Origin: Bradyrhizobium commune
Lineage (GTDB): Bacteria; Pseudomonadota; Alphaproteobacteria; Rhizobiales; Xanthobacteraceae
Assembly (NCBI RefSeq): GCF_015624505.1
Contig: NZ_CP061379.1
Location: 62,001 to 126,000 of the forward strand
Reading direction: 5' to 3'
DNA length: 64,000 nucleotides
Positions 38,220-49,076 of the stretch are shown one piece after another (within the stretch, counting starts at the first letter, position 1; each line of letters begins with the position of its first letter). The notes under the pieces were generated by a model. The model was given only the letters and a program-made list of their open reading frames with translations, searched no databases and was not told the origin of the DNA. The translations under genes and the position numbers were made by a program.

Positions 38220-39056
38220 CTATTCGGCCGCCTGCTTCGCGCCCTTGACGCCCTGGGCCAGGGCCGCGGTCAGCTCGGCGACGGCGTTAACGGTTTTGGC
38301 GGTGGCGCGGCCGTCCGCATCGAGGCTGTTCTTGAGCGCGTCGACCAGCGCAGTGCCGACCACCGCGCCATCGGCATGGGAGGCGATGGCGCGCGCATTC
38401 TCCGGCGTGCGGATGCCGAAGCCGACGCAGATCGGCAGCTTGGTATGCTGCTTGATGCGCGCGACAGCTTGACCGACAGCATTCGAGTCCGCCGCCGCTG
38501 CACCGGTAATGCCGGCGATAGAGACGTAATAGACAAAGCCCGATGTGTTCGCGAGCACCGCGGGCAGGCGTTTGTCGTCGGTGGTCGGGGTCGCGAGGCG
38601 AATGAAGTTCAGGCCCGCCTTCAGCGCTGGAATACAGAGCTCGTCGTCTTCCTCCGGCGGCAGATCGACGATGATGAGGCCGTCAACACCGGCAGCCTTG
38701 GCATCAGCCAAGAACTTGTCGACGCCGTAAATGTAGATCGGATTGTAGTAGCCCATCAGCACCAGCGGCGTGAAATTGTCGTCCTTGCGGAAACCGCTCA
38801 CCAGTTCCAGCGTCTTCTTCAAGGTCATGCCACCCTTGAGCGCGCGTAGGCCTGCAGCCTGAATCGAGGGACCATCCGCCATCGGATCGGTGAAGGGAAT
38901 GCCGAGCTCGATGATTTCGGCGCCTGCCTTGGGCAGCGCCTTGACGATATTGAGCGACGTCGTGAGATCGGGATCGCCGGCCATCACATAGGTGACAAAG
39001 GCCGCGCGGCCTTGTTTTTTCAGCTCGGCAAAACGGGTGTCGATACGCGTGGTCAT
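38220..39056 (-). CDS. trpA: Tryptophan synthase alpha subunit
   Basis: 278-residue TIM barrel that cleaves indole-3-glycerol phosphate to indole. The catalytic Glu and Asp are in [14 protein letters not shown], and the loop [16 protein letters not shown] and the phosphate-binding [14 protein letters not shown] are intact. The usual trpB-trpA coupling is broken here: 491 bp separate the two genes, mostly filled by an inverted-repeat element with a broken DUF559 gene. Confidence 0.96.
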   Translation of the reverse strand: MTTRIDTRFAELKKQGRAAFVTYVMAGDPDLTTSLNIVKALPKAGAEIIELGIPFTDPMADGPSIQAAGLRALKGGMTLKKTLELVSGFRKDDNFTPLVLMGYYNPIYIYGVDKFLADAKAAGVDGLIIVDLPPEEDDELCIPALKAGLNFIRLATPTTDDKRLPAVLANTSGFVYYVSIAGITGAAAADSNAVGQAVARIKQHTKLPICVGFGIRTPENARAIASHADGAVVGTALVDALKNSLDADGRATAKTVNAVAELTAALAQGVKGAKQAAE

Positions 39057-39078
39057 GATTTCGCGGCCGCTGTGCTAT

Positions 39079-39526
39079 ACCTCTCCCCTCTGGGGAGAGG
39101 TCGGCTGCGAAGCAGCCGGGTGAGGGGGATGGAAAGGTTCAAGTCGAGAGCGCGAAGACTTCGCGAGTCGCAGACGAGCGCCGAAGCAAAGCTTTGGCAA
39201 GCCCTGCGCAACCGGCAGCTCGCGCGCTGGAAGTTTCGTCGCCAGCACCCGGTCGACCGATACATCGTGGATTTCGTGACGCTGGACGGAAAGCTGATCG
39301 TCGAGGTCGATGGCGTGACGCACGCCAAACCAGGTCGAACGCGATAAGGCGCGAACCGAGGTGCTCGAATCCTGCGGCTTCTTCGTTCTTCGCGTCTCGA
39401 ACACGGATGTGTATGAGAATCTCGAAGGTGTCCTCGAGCTTATCGAAACATCACTGCGGTTCGAGTGAACGGAAAGACCCATCACCCGGCTGCTTCGCAG
39501 CCGACCTCTCCCCGGTGGGGAGAGGT
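39079..39526. mobile_element. 448-bp inverted-repeat element carrying a broken DUF559 gene
   Basis: Outer 45-bp inverted repeats at 39079-39123 and 39482-39526 differ at only two positions, both in the loop of the outer hairpin. Each end holds two hairpins: ACCTCTCCCC-N3-GGGGAGAGGT and CGGCTGC-GAA-GCAGCCG, then GGGTGA. The interior is a DUF559-type endonuclease gene with a frameshift. It splits trpB from trpA, which are normally adjacent, so it looks like an insertion. Its ends belong to the same family as the left half of the repeats at 22051 and 50953. No target-site duplication was identified. Confidence 0.65.
39129..39468 (+). pseudogene. DUF559 (Vsr-like endonuclease) gene, frameshifted
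   Basis: The ATG at 39129 opens a DUF559 protein: RLRESQTSAEAKLWQALRNR, then WKFRRQHPVDRYIVDF and KLIVEVDGVTH, the Vsr/PD-(D/E)xK-like core with Asp and Glu. After about residue 67 the frame runs into TAA at about 39345. Reading on in a shifted frame from about 39331 restores the family C-terminus (QVERDKARTEVLESCGFFVLRV) up to TGA at 39468, so a single one- or two-base indel at about 39330 broke the gene. Intact members are about 110-120 residues. Confidence 0.8.
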
Positions 39527-39547
39527 GAGGAGAGCGCGACACCCGCT

Positions 39548-40761
<1,214 letters not shown>

Positions 40762-40765
<4 letters not shown>

Positions 40766-41433
40766 CGAACGCTCAACTCTTGACTTGCATCTTGGCTTGC
40801 GCGCGCGGCGCGGATGAAGGCCTTGATCAGCTCCGGGTCCTTGACGCCTGGGGCGCTTTCGACCCCGGAGGAGACGTCGACGCCGCCGGCGCGGGTGACG
40901 CGAAGGGCTTCCGCGACGTTGTCCGCATGAAGCCCGCCCGAGACCATGTACGGCAGCTTCAGATCGAGATTTTCCAGCAGGTGCCAGTCGAAAGGCGCGC
41001 CCAGGCCGCCAGGGCGGGTCGCGTCCTTCGGCGCCCGTGCGTCGAACAGGATGCGGTCGGCGACCGCGGCGTAGCCGGGCAGCACGGCGAGGTCGGCTGA
41101 TGTTGCGACCGGCACCGCCTTCATCACGGGGCGGCCGAACTTCTGCTTGATGTCGCGCAGCCGCGCCACGCTCTCCTTGCCGTGGAGCTGGAAGATATCC
41201 GGCGACAGCGCGTCCATGATGTTGTCGAGCGTGGCGTCGTCGGCATCGACGGTGAGCGCGACCTTGAGCGCGCGCCGCTTCACCTGACGGCCGAGGTCGC
41301 GCCCGGTCTCCAGCGATAGATGCCGCGGCGACGGCGGAAAGAACACGAACCCGACCATGTCGGCGCCCGCGTCGAGCGCCGTTTCGAGCGTCTCACGCGT
41401 GGACAGGCCGCAGATCTTGACGAGCAGGGACAT
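40762..41433 (-). CDS. trpF: Phosphoribosylanthranilate isomerase
   Basis: 223-residue TIM barrel for the third step of tryptophan synthesis. The catalytic Cys is in VKICGLST and the catalytic Asp region is RILFDARAP. The phosphate-binding loops [15 protein letters not shown] and [16 protein letters not shown] are present. It is coupled to trpB by a 4-bp overlap and preceded by a LapA-like membrane protein gene. Confidence 0.96.
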
Positions 41434-41499
41434 GGTCTCAAAGCAGGTGAAGGCCGCGGGTCCGCGGCCGGAAAACAGGGCTTTCGGTTGCGGCCGCTT

Positions 41500-41892
41500 C
41501 TACAACGTCGCGCGCTGCTTGTCTCGCCCGATGGCCCCGTAAAGGCCCACCCCGGAGGGTACCGGGAGACGCTGGAGCTCGGGCTTTGCCGGGGTCGTCT
41601 GGGCCCGCAGGCCGGCTAATTCGCCCCTCGCCGCCCGTGCATCGGCCTCATGCCGGCGCGCGGCGCGCCGCCAGTGCCGCTGGCCGAACCAGACGGCACA
41701 GCCGCCGACCAAGACACCCAATGCAGCTACCAGGATCAGCAGCAGGAACAGCGGCACGTCACGCGACAACGCCGGATCCCGCGCCATGAAGGGATCGAAG
41801 GAGACGGTGACGTCATGCCGGTTGGCGGCGGCGAAGGTCACCAGGAGCAGGGCCAGCGGAATCACGAACAGCCAGGTCAGAAACTTTCGCAT
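41500..41892 (-). CDS. LapA-domain (DUF1049) membrane protein
   Basis: 130-residue protein with two transmembrane segments (FLTWLFVIPLALLLVTFAA at about 3-21 and VPLFLLLILVAALGVLVGG at about 45-63) followed by a basic, Arg/Ala-rich tail, the layout of LapA/YciS proteins. In E. coli LapA works with LapB to control LpxC and LPS levels, but no lapB lies next to it here. The start at MRKFLTWLF was chosen over an ATG at 41949. It lies between ihfB and trpF, as in many alphaproteobacteria. Confidence 0.8.
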   Translation of the reverse strand: MRKFLTWLFVIPLALLLVTFAAANRHDVTVSFDPFMARDPALSRDVPLFLLLILVAALGVLVGGCAVWFGQRHWRRAARRHEADARAARGELAGLRAQTTPAKPELQRLPVPSGVGLYGAIGRDKQRATL

Positions 41893-41964
41893 CGCGTATC
41901 GCTCGCCTTGAATCAAGCCTGCGGCCGCATCAAACGGCCGTTCGTCCAAGCCCGGACGACAGCC

Positions 41965-42270
41965 TCAGTCCGGCGCACCCGGATCCGGATGGTCGCGGTT
42001 GAGCCGCTCGCGCATTTCCTTGCCGGTCTTGAAGAACGGAACGCTCTTCTGGTCGACAGGGACATGGGCGCCGGTGCGCGGATTGCGGCCGGCGCGTGCA
42101 GGGCGATGCTTGACCGAGAAGGCACCGAAGCCGCGCAACTCGACGCGGTCACCGCGCGCGAGCGCTGCGACGATCTCTTCGAGAATCGCATTCACAATGT
42201 TCTCGACATCCCGCTGGTAAAGATGCGGGTTGTGCTCGGCGATACGCTGAACAAGTTCGGATTTGATCAT
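41965..42270 (-). CDS. ihfB: Integration host factor subunit beta
   Basis: 101-residue HU/IHF-family DNA-bending protein. The DNA-intercalating arm [11 protein letters not shown] and the [17 protein letters not shown] tail are IHF-beta-like, and [12 protein letters not shown] is a classical IHF-beta start. It works as a heterodimer with IHF-alpha, whose gene is not in this window. The rpsA-...-ihfB order found in many proteobacteria is kept, with sppA between. Confidence 0.94.
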   Translation of the reverse strand: MIKSELVQRIAEHNPHLYQRDVENIVNAILEEIVAALARGDRVELRGFGAFSVKHRPARAGRNPRTGAHVPVDQKSVPFFKTGKEMRERLNRDHPDPGAPD

Positions 42271-42453
42271 CGAGAGATAGGACCCGGAAGCGTGCGGATG
42301 ACCATTTCCGTGAAAATACCGTGATCTGTCAAGACGCTAAATGAAGGTTGCGCGTCGTGAAAATGCGTGACAAATGCCGGAAAAGCGTGCCGCCCCGCCA
42401 CCCGCGAGACGGGAAAAAGGTCCCGACCTCGCGTTGTTCCCGCTGTTTCCCGG

Positions 42454-43434
42454 TCAATTCGACGCGGCGGGCTGCCACAAGGCCAGCATTCCATCCATCC
42501 CGGCGCGATCGACCGCCTGCACAACACCTGTTTGCGCGATTTGATGCGCAATCGAGCCTAAACCAAGCGCTTCCAGCGTCACGGAGGCAGCCGTCTTGAG
42601 GAACGGCAAATCACTGAAGCGGGGCTCGAGCTTGTAGTCGCGCACGTTAAGACCCTTCTTGACACCCTTCTGCTCTTCGAGCCAGGTCACGGCGGTCTTC
42701 TCGTCGCCGAGCTGGTCGATCAGCTTGAGATCGATCGCCTGGCGTCCGGTGAAGACGCGGCCATCGACGACTTTTTCGAGCTGCGTGTCATCCATGCCAC
42801 GGCGCTGCTTCACCAGATCCTTGAACCAGGCATAGGAATCCTTCACCAGCGCATCGAGTGCTGCGCGCGCTTCCGGGCTGGTCGGCTCAAAGCCGTTGGG
42901 CGCGGCCTTGAGCGGGGTGGACTTCACCTCCTCGACCTTGACGCCGACGGTCTTCAACAGCTCCGCAAAGTTCGGAAACTGGAACAACACGCCGATCGAG
43001 CCGACCAGCGAGCTTTGCTGGGCGATGATGTGGTCGCTCGCGATCGCGGTGATGTAGCCGCCGGACGCGGCGAGGCCTTCGACCACGACGACCAGCGGCT
43101 TCTTCGCCTTCAAACGCGTCAAGGAATCGTAGAGCTGCTCGGAGCCGGCGGTGGTGCCGCCCGGCGAGTTGATGTGGACGATGACGGCCGCGGCCTGCGA
43201 ATCCTCCAACAGCTCCAGCGCCCGCGTGCGATCGGAATCGCTGCGGATCAGGCCATCGATCTGCACCCGCGCGATCGAGCCCGCGGAGACAAAGGTGCCG
43301 GGCGCGCCGGGCGTCGCGATCAGTGCGAATCCGGCGATCGCCGCGATCGCGATCAGCGCGGCCATGACGCGCCAGAAGGTCAGCTTGCGGCGGATCCTGC
43401 GACGATCGACGATGATGTCCGAATCGAGCGACAT
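42454..43434 (-). CDS. sppA: Signal peptide peptidase SppA (short form)
   Basis: 326-residue membrane-anchored serine protease of family S49 that degrades cleaved signal peptides. One transmembrane segment lies near the N-terminus (VMAALIAIAAIAGFALIATPG), and the nucleophile Ser is in EGLAASGGYITAIASDHI. HINSPGGTTAGSEQLYDSL and RVFTGRQAIDLKLIDQLG are family landmarks. The length fits the single-domain 36K type rather than the double-length E. coli enzyme. It lies between rpsA and ihfB. Confidence 0.93.
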   Translation of the reverse strand: MSLDSDIIVDRRRIRRKLTFWRVMAALIAIAAIAGFALIATPGAPGTFVSAGSIARVQIDGLIRSDSDRTRALELLEDSQAAAVIVHINSPGGTTAGSEQLYDSLTRLKAKKPLVVVVEGLAASGGYITAIASDHIIAQQSSLVGSIGVLFQFPNFAELLKTVGVKVEEVKSTPLKAAPNGFEPTSPEARAALDALVKDSYAWFKDLVKQRRGMDDTQLEKVVDGRVFTGRQAIDLKLIDQLGDEKTAVTWLEEQKGVKKGLNVRDYKLEPRFSDLPFLKTAASVTLEALGLGSIAHQIAQTGVVQAVDRAGMDGMLALWQPAASN

Positions 43435-43578
43435 CGGAATATCTCCAAATGAAAGGCCGCCGACGTTGTGCCATCACAACGTGACCAACGGCTTGTCTGG
43501 ATACATCAATTGCGGCGCAATTTGAAGAAAACAAGGCCTGCTGCTGTGTCGGCCGGAAAGGTCACCACACACGCAGGT

Positions 43579-43722
43579 GTCGTCCCGGCGAAGGCCGGGA
43601 CCCATAACCACAGGGAGTGGTCGTGGGGCGCAGCTGGTCACTCCGAGTCTTCGCAAAACTATTGCTGCGGCGTATGGGTCCCGGATCGGCGCTCCGCTTC
43701 GCTACGCTTGTCCGGGACGACG
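43579..43722. repeat. Palindromic element, GTCGTCCCGG family, second copy
   Basis: It starts GTCGTCCCGGCGAAGGCCGG and ends CCGGGACGAC, with GGGACCCATA and TATGGGTCCC as the inner pair, the same design as the element at 7565-7706. It occupies much of the 351-bp gap between sppA and rpsA, downstream of the rpsA terminator; no gene is seen there. Confidence 0.8.
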
Positions 43723-43730
43723 ATAGCAAC

Positions 43731-43759
43731 AAAAAAGCCCCGGCTTGCGCCGGGGCTTT
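43731..43759 (-). terminator. Intrinsic terminator of rpsA
   Basis: On the minus strand AAAGCCCCGGC-GCAA-GCCGGGGCTTTTTT forms a strong GC stem with a T-run, 27 bp after the rpsA stop. It separates the aroA-cmk-rpsA unit from sppA. Confidence 0.92.
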
Positions 43760-43785
43760 GATCTCAGCGAAAAGAAGCGTTTCGC

Positions 43786-45492
43786 TTACTTGCTGTCGCG
43801 GTTCTTGAGCGCGGTGCCGAGGATGTCGCCGAGCGTCGCACCCGAATCGGAGGAGCCGTACTGCGCGATGGCTTCCTTCTCTTCGGCGACTTCGAGCGCC
43901 TTGATCGACACCTGGACCTTGCGGGCCTTCTTGTCGAACTGGATCACGCGGGCATCGACCTTCTCGCCGACGGCAAAGCGTTCGGCGCGCTGGTCGTTGC
44001 GGTCACGCGCGAGCTCCGAGCGCTTGATGAAGGTCGAGAAGTCGGTGCCGGCGATCTTCACCTCGATGCCGCTCTCCTTCACTTCGAGCACTTCGCAGGT
44101 CACGACCGCGCCCTTCTTGACATCGCCCGGCTCGGCGAAGGGGTCGCCTTCGAGCTGCTTGATGCCGAGCGAGATGCGCTCCTTCTCGACGTCCACATCG
44201 AGCACCACGGCCTTCACCATGTCGCCCTTCTTGTAGTTGTCGATCACCTGCTCGCCCGGAAGCTTCCAGTCGAGGTCGGAGAGGTGGACCATGCCATCGA
44301 CGTCGCCCTCGAGACCCAGGAACAGACCGAACTCGGTCTTGTTCTTGACCTCGCCCTCGACCACCGAACCGGTCGGGTGACCTTCGACGAAGACCTCCCA
44401 CGGGTTGCGCATGGTCTGCTTGAGGCCGAGCGAGATGCGGCGCTTGACGGAATCGACTTCCAGCACCTGCACTTCGACTTCCTGCGAGGTCGACACGATC
44501 TTGCCGGGATGCATGTTCTTCTTGGTCCACGACATCTCGGAGACGTGGATCAGGCCTTCGATGCCCGGCTCGAGCTCGACGAACGCACCGTAGTCGGTGA
44601 TGTTGGTGACGCGGCCCGAGAAGCGCGCACCCAGCGGGTACTTCGCCTCGATGCCCTGCCACGGATCGTCCAGTAGCTGCTTCATGCCCAGCGAGATGCG
44701 GTGCGTCTCGTGGTTGATCTTGATGATCTTGACCTTCACGGTCTGGCCGATCGAGAGCACCTCGGTCGGGTGGTTGACGCGGCGCCACGCGATGTCGGTG
44801 ACGTGCAGCAGGCCGTCGATGCCGCCGAGGTCAACGAACGCACCGTAATCGGTGATGTTCTTGACCACGCCGTCGATCACCTGACCCTCTTCGAGGTTCT
44901 GCACCAGCTCCTGACGCTGCTCGGCGCGGGTCTCTTCCAGCACGGTGCGGCGGGAGACGACGATGTTGCCGCGGCGGCGGTCCATCTTGAGGATCTGGAA
45001 CGGCTGCGCGTTGTTCATCAGCGGCGCGACATCGCGGATCGGACGGATGTCGACCTGCGAGCGCGGCAGGAAGGCGACGGCGCCGTCGAGGTCGACGGTG
45101 AAGCCACCCTTGACCTGGTTGAAGATGACGCCCGTGACCTTCTCGTTGTTCTGGAACGCCTTCTCCAGCTTGCCCCAGCTCTCCTCGCGGCGCGCCTTGT
45201 CGCGCGACAGCACGGCTTCGCCGAGGGCGTTTTCGATGCGATCGAGGAACACTTCCACCTCGTCGCCAACCTTGATCTCGCTGTCACGGCCGGGGCCGGA
45301 AAATTCGCGCAGCGCAACGCGGCCTTCGGTCTTCAGGCCGACGTCGATGACGGCCATGTCCTTTTCAATTGCAACCACCTTGCCCTTGACGACCGAGCTC
45401 TCCTGCAGGTTGCCACCTGCAAAGGACTCGTCGAGCATCGCGGCGAAATCGTCGCGCGACGGGCTATAGGTATCAGCGGAAGTCGAAGCCAT
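43786..45492 (-). CDS. rpsA: 30S ribosomal protein S1
   Basis: 568-residue S1 with six OB-fold S1 repeats, for example VIDGVVKNITDYGAFVDLGG, FSGRVTNITDYGAFVELEPG and VVEGEVKNKTEFGLFLGLEG. It brings mRNA to the ribosome. The start MASTSADTYSPSRDDFA follows GGAGAACAA; the open frame upstream of it is not conserved. It follows cmk by 267 bp, a gap that must hold the leader and promoter, and ends in a strong terminator. It is the normal cmk-rpsA pair. Confidence 0.97.
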   Translation of the reverse strand: MASTSADTYSPSRDDFAAMLDESFAGGNLQESSVVKGKVVAIEKDMAVIDVGLKTEGRVALREFSGPGRDSEIKVGDEVEVFLDRIENALGEAVLSRDKARREESWGKLEKAFQNNEKVTGVIFNQVKGGFTVDLDGAVAFLPRSQVDIRPIRDVAPLMNNAQPFQILKMDRRRGNIVVSRRTVLEETRAEQRQELVQNLEEGQVIDGVVKNITDYGAFVDLGGIDGLLHVTDIAWRRVNHPTEVLSIGQTVKVKIIKINHETHRISLGMKQLLDDPWQGIEAKYPLGARFSGRVTNITDYGAFVELEPGIEGLIHVSEMSWTKKNMHPGKIVSTSQEVEVQVLEVDSVKRRISLGLKQTMRNPWEVFVEGHPTGSVVEGEVKNKTEFGLFLGLEGDVDGMVHLSDLDWKLPGEQVIDNYKKGDMVKAVVLDVDVEKERISLGIKQLEGDPFAEPGDVKKGAVVTCEVLEVKESGIEVKIAGTDFSTFIKRSELARDRNDQRAERFAVGEKVDARVIQFDKKARKVQVSIKALEVAEEKEAIAQYGSSDSGATLGDILGTALKNRDSK

Positions 45493-45759
45493 TTGTTCTC
45501 CAGTTGCGGATGTCTTGCCGGCCGTTGGGTTTTTGGGCGTATCGGGCGTGCAGTGTCGGAAGGTCCGCAAGACCTTCGAGCGACCGCTCGTTGCTCCGGT
45601 CGAAGGACCAGAACAGCGGAAGCGGGCCGGCTGAGGCCCGCACGTTCGATACGTGGAAATCTTTGTCCGGAGCCTGGATCGCACCGGTCCCCAAACAGGG
45701 ACCTGATGTATCGACCTCAAAGAGCGGGAGCGGGCGCTTCCTCCAATGACGGCTGCGGC

Positions 45760-46398
45760 TTAACCCCGCGACCGGCCCGCTCGGACGGCCTCGATAATGT
45801 CGATGGCGGCCCGGACGCCGCCTTCTATATCCAGTTGGGAGTTATCTAGCAAGTAAGCATCCGCGGCCGGTTTTAAAGGCGCAACCGGCCTGGTCTGGTC
45901 CCGTTCGTCGCGCGCAATGATGTCGGCGAGCACCGCCGCCTCGTCCGCCTCCTCGCCGCGCGATTTCGCCTCAAGGGTGCGGCGGCGGGCGCGGACCTTG
46001 GGGTCGGCAACCACAAAGATCTTCACGTCGGCGTCGGGGCAGATCACGGTTCCAATATCCCGGCCGTCCAGCACGGCGCCCGGCGGATCGGCGGCAAATT
46101 GCCGCTGGAAATTGACCAGGACCTCCCGGACTCTGGGGATCGCCGAGACGATGGAGGCGCCCTCGCCGGTCTTCTGCGTCTTCAGCGCCGGATTGCCGAA
46201 CTTTTCGGGATCGAGCTCCAGCGCGGCCGCGACCGCCGCCGCCTCATCCCGCAGATCATGACCCGACTGCATCAGGGCGTAGGCGACCGCACGATAAATC
46301 ACGCCGGTATCGAGGTGACGATAGCCGTAGTGATGGGCGAGGCGCTTGCCGAGCGTGCCCTTACCCGAGGCCGCGGGTCCGTCGATGGCGATGATCAT
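45760..46398 (-). CDS. cmk: (d)CMP kinase
   Basis: 212-residue nucleoside monophosphate kinase phosphorylating CMP and dCMP. The P-loop [20 protein letters not shown] is at residues 2-21, and the CMP-binding region [16 protein letters not shown] and [16 protein letters not shown] are typical. It overlaps aroA by 4 bp, so the two are coupled in the aroA-cmk-rpsA operon. Confidence 0.97.
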   Translation of the reverse strand: MIIAIDGPAASGKGTLGKRLAHHYGYRHLDTGVIYRAVAYALMQSGHDLRDEAAAVAAALELDPEKFGNPALKTQKTGEGASIVSAIPRVREVLVNFQRQFAADPPGAVLDGRDIGTVICPDADVKIFVVADPKVRARRRTLEAKSRGEEADEAAVLADIIARDERDQTRPVAPLKPAADAYLLDNSQLDIEGGVRAAIDIIEAVRAGRSRG

Positions 46399-47732
46399 GA
46401 AAACTCGGCTCCCAGCGAACGCATCATCGGGATGAAGTCCGGGAAACTGGTGGCGATGAAGGCGGTGTCGTCGACGGTCACCGGCTGATCGGACGCGCAG
46501 CCCATGACGAGCGCGGACATCGCGATGCGATGGTCCATATGGGTGGCGACGCGACCGCCGCCGGGGACATGGCCGCGGCCCTCGACGATCAGATCATCGC
46601 CGGAGACCTCCACCTTCACGCCGTTCACGCGCAGCATGGCGGCCGTGGCCTCGAGCCGGTCGGATTCCTTGACCCGCAGCTCCTGCAAGCCGCGCATGAT
46701 CGTTGTGCCTTCGGCGAAGGAGGCTGCGACTGCGAGCACCAGATATTCGTCGATCATCGAGGGCGCGCGCTCCGGCGGCACTTCGACGCCGCGCAGTTTC
46801 GAGGCTCGCACGCGCAGCTGCGCCATCGGCTCGCCGGCGTCGCCGCGGACTTCGCTTTCCTCGATGGACGCGCCCATTTCACGCAACGTCGTGAAAAGAC
46901 CGGTGCGTAGCGGGTTGGTCATGACATCGGACAGAACGACATCGGAGCCTTCGACGATCAGCGCCGCAACGATGGGGAACGCTGCCGAGGAGGGATCGGC
47001 GGGCACCACGACGGTGGCGCCGTGCAGCTCAGGCTGGCCCACGAGCGTGATGCGGCGGCCATGCTGGCCTTCCTGCACCGACATGATGTCCGCGCCAAAA
47101 TGCTTCAGCATCAGCTCGGTGTGGTCGCGGCTGGCCTCGCTCTCGATCACGGTCGTGGTACCCGGCGCGGCCAGGCCCGCTAGCAGCACCGCGGACTTGA
47201 TCTGGGCCGAGGCGACCGGGGTCTTGTAGGTGATCGGCAACGGGTCGCGTGCGCCCTGGACCGTCAGCGGCAGCCGGCCGCCCTCGCCACCCGCGACGAC
47301 CTTGGCTCCCATCTTCTCAAGCGGGTCCAGGATCCGGCGCATCGGGCGGCTGCGCAGCGAGGCGTCGCCATCGAAAATCGCCGAAATCGGACAGCCTGCG
47401 ACCGCGCCCATGACCAGCCGGCACCCGGTGCCGGAGTTGCCGAAATCGAGCGCCGCCTTAGGCTCGGCAAAGCCACCCACGCCGACCCCGCGCACGGACC
47501 AGGCGAAGTTCCCGGTCCGCTCCACGGTCGCGCCCAGCGCCTGCATAGATTTGGCGGTGTTGAGGACGTCCTCACCTTCCAGCAGGCCCGAAATCCGGGT
47601 CTCGCCGACAGCGAGCGCGCCCAGGATGAGGGCGCGATGGGAGATCGACTTGTCCCCGGGCACCTGCACTTTCCCGGTCAAGGGACCGCTTGCGCGCGAC
47701 TGAAGCGGCGTCGGCTGGTCGGAATGGGTCAA
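46395..47732 (-). CDS. aroA: 3-phosphoshikimate 1-carboxyvinyltransferase (EPSP synthase)
   Basis: 445-residue enzyme of the shikimate pathway. [20 protein letters not shown] and [18 protein letters not shown] place it in the class II type (Agrobacterium CP4-like), as do [15 protein letters not shown] and [12 protein letters not shown]. In the PEP-site loop the text is [11 protein letters not shown], so the position of CP4 Ala100 is Gly101 here. It is upstream of and overlapping cmk by 4 bp. Confidence 0.96.
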   Translation of the reverse strand: MTHSDQPTPLQSRASGPLTGKVQVPGDKSISHRALILGALAVGETRISGLLEGEDVLNTAKSMQALGATVERTGNFAWSVRGVGVGGFAEPKAALDFGNSGTGCRLVMGAVAGCPISAIFDGDASLRSRPMRRILDPLEKMGAKVVAGGEGGRLPLTVQGARDPLPITYKTPVASAQIKSAVLLAGLAAPGTTTVIESEASRDHTELMLKHFGADIMSVQEGQHGRRITLVGQPELHGATVVVPADPSSAAFPIVAALIVEGSDVVLSDVMTNPLRTGLFTTLREMGASIEESEVRGDAGEPMAQLRVRASKLRGVEVPPERAPSMIDEYLVLAVAASFAEGTTIMRGLQELRVKESDRLEATAAMLRVNGVKVEVSGDDLIVEGRGHVPGGGRVATHMDHRIAMSALVMGCASDQPVTVDDTAFIATSFPDFIPMMRSLGAEFS

Positions 47733-47893
47733 GATTGTGTCCTTAGATGAGCCCTCAAGGGGTTGCGCGCAGGTATCACATGGTCAGAGCCTCGTCACGG
47801 GCATGTCTTTCTCCCGTAATGCGCTATTGACAGCGGGCCGCCAACTAGCCAAGTGAAGCACCGCTTTTCAGACATTCCCAGGATTCCTCTGCC

Positions 47894-48301
47894 GTGGCCA
47901 AGTCCGAACTCGGAACCAAACGTATTTGCCCGACCACGGGCAAGAAGTTCTACGATCTCAACAAGAATCCGGTGATCTCGCCCTATACCGGCGAGGTGGT
48001 GCCGATTGCGCCGGTGGCGCCGGCGCGTGCGACCCGCGGCGCCGAACCCCGGCACGCGCCGGCCGCCGACACCACGCCGGAGCCGGCGGAGGTCGAGGAG
48101 GTCTCGCTCGAGGAGGCCGATGCCGAAGAGAACACCGGCAAGGTCAAGGCTGTCGTCCCCGAATCCGAGGACGATATCGAGGTCGACGAGACCCTCGACG
48201 ACGACGATGACGATGATTCGACCTTCATTCCCGACGAAGAAGAAGGCGATGAGGACGTGACCGACATCATTGGTGATGTCGGCGGTGACGAAGAGACTTG
48301 A
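47894..48301 (+). CDS. FYDLN-acid domain protein (TIGR02300 family)
   Basis: 135-residue protein starting with GTG. The conserved N-terminus TKRICPTTGKKFYDLNKNPVISPYTG carries the FYDLN motif and looks like half of a zinc ribbon with one Cys. The C-terminal half is very acidic (EDDIEVDETLDDDDDDDSTF). The family is alphaproteobacterial and of unknown function. It is divergent from aroA and followed directly by tRNA-Ala. Confidence 0.88.
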   Translation: MAKSELGTKRICPTTGKKFYDLNKNPVISPYTGEVVPIAPVAPARATRGAEPRHAPAADTTPEPAEVEEVSLEEADAEENTGKVKAVVPESEDDIEVDETLDDDDDDDSTFIPDEEEGDEDVTDIIGDVGGDEET

Positions 48302-48367
48302 GATAATTCCAGAACTGTGGTTCTGGGTCTCTCCCGACGCGTCGCCCAAGGCGCGTCGGATGGTTAA

Positions 48368-48443
<76 letters not shown>

Positions 48444-48506
48444 GCCTTCGCGAGGCGAAGGCTGCCGCGCCGAAGCCCGGTCGGGCGAAGGCGGGCTCTA
48501 TTGACC

Positions 48507-48977
48507 CTACTCCCCGATCACCGCATTGAGCCGGTCGCGCAGCGCCACGATCTCGTCTTTCATGGCGACCAGCTCCGACACCGAGCAATCCGAGGCCGCC
48601 AGGATCGATTGCGGCACACTGCGCGCCCTCTCCTTCAACGCATGGCCCTGCGGCGTCAGCGCGATCAGGACCTGGCGTTCGTCCTCGCTCGAGCGCGTGC
48701 GCCTGACCAGATGAGCGGCCTCGAGCCGCTTGAGCAACGGCGTCAGCGTGCCTGAATCGAGAAACAGCTTTTCGCCGATGTCCTTCAACGGCACGTCGTC
48801 GCGCTCCCACAGCACCAGCATCACCAGATATTGCGGATAGGTCAGGCCGAGCCGGTCCAAGAGCGGCTTGTAGACGCGGTTGAAGGCGTGCGTGGCGGAA
48901 TAGACCGCGAAGCAGATTTGATTGTCGAGCCGCAGCGGGTCCACCGCCGCTTGTTTCCGGGCCATCTTGTCTCTCAT
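48507..48977 (-). CDS. ohrR: Organic peroxide sensor OhrR (MarR family)
   Basis: 156-residue MarR-type repressor. The OhrR fingerprint is clear: the reactive Cys in [24 protein letters not shown] (about residue 22), and the winged helix with [21 protein letters not shown]. Oxidation of this Cys by organic hydroperoxides releases DNA. It is divergent from ohr across an AT-rich region with inverted repeats, the standard regulator/target arrangement. A second in-frame ATG at 48965 is an alternative start. Confidence 0.95.
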   Translation of the reverse strand: MRDKMARKQAAVDPLRLDNQICFAVYSATHAFNRVYKPLLDRLGLTYPQYLVMLVLWERDDVPLKDIGEKLFLDSGTLTPLLKRLEAAHLVRRTRSSEDERQVLIALTPQGHALKERARSVPQSILAASDCSVSELVAMKDEIVALRDRLNAVIGE

Positions 48978-49049
48978 GCGATTCGTCCCGTCATTCTGGG
49001 ACCTGGCGACCGCCTATTCAATTGCGAACAATTAAATGTGAGACGCTCG

Positions 49050-49076
49050 AATTTAAATTGCGCACAATCTAATTGT
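49050..49076. promoter_or_regulatory. Probable OhrR operators between ohrR and ohr
   Basis: Perfect palindromes AATTTAAATT (49050-49059) and ACAAT-CTA-ATTGT (49064-49076) lie in an AT-rich patch in an otherwise GC-rich region. The second resembles known OhrR sites of the TACAATT-AATTGTA type. A further half-site ACAATT lies at about 49028. Binding is inferred. Confidence 0.6.

Noticed and set aside
39079..39526. CRISPR-like or standard IS interpretation of the repeats
   Set aside because: There are only two outer repeats, in inverted orientation, with no spacers and no DDE or Y1 transposase; a DUF559-bearing element fits better.
43786..45720. Longer rpsA start upstream of 45492
   Set aside because: The extra 76 residues are not S1-like, and MASTSADTYSPSRDDF has its own ribosome binding site.
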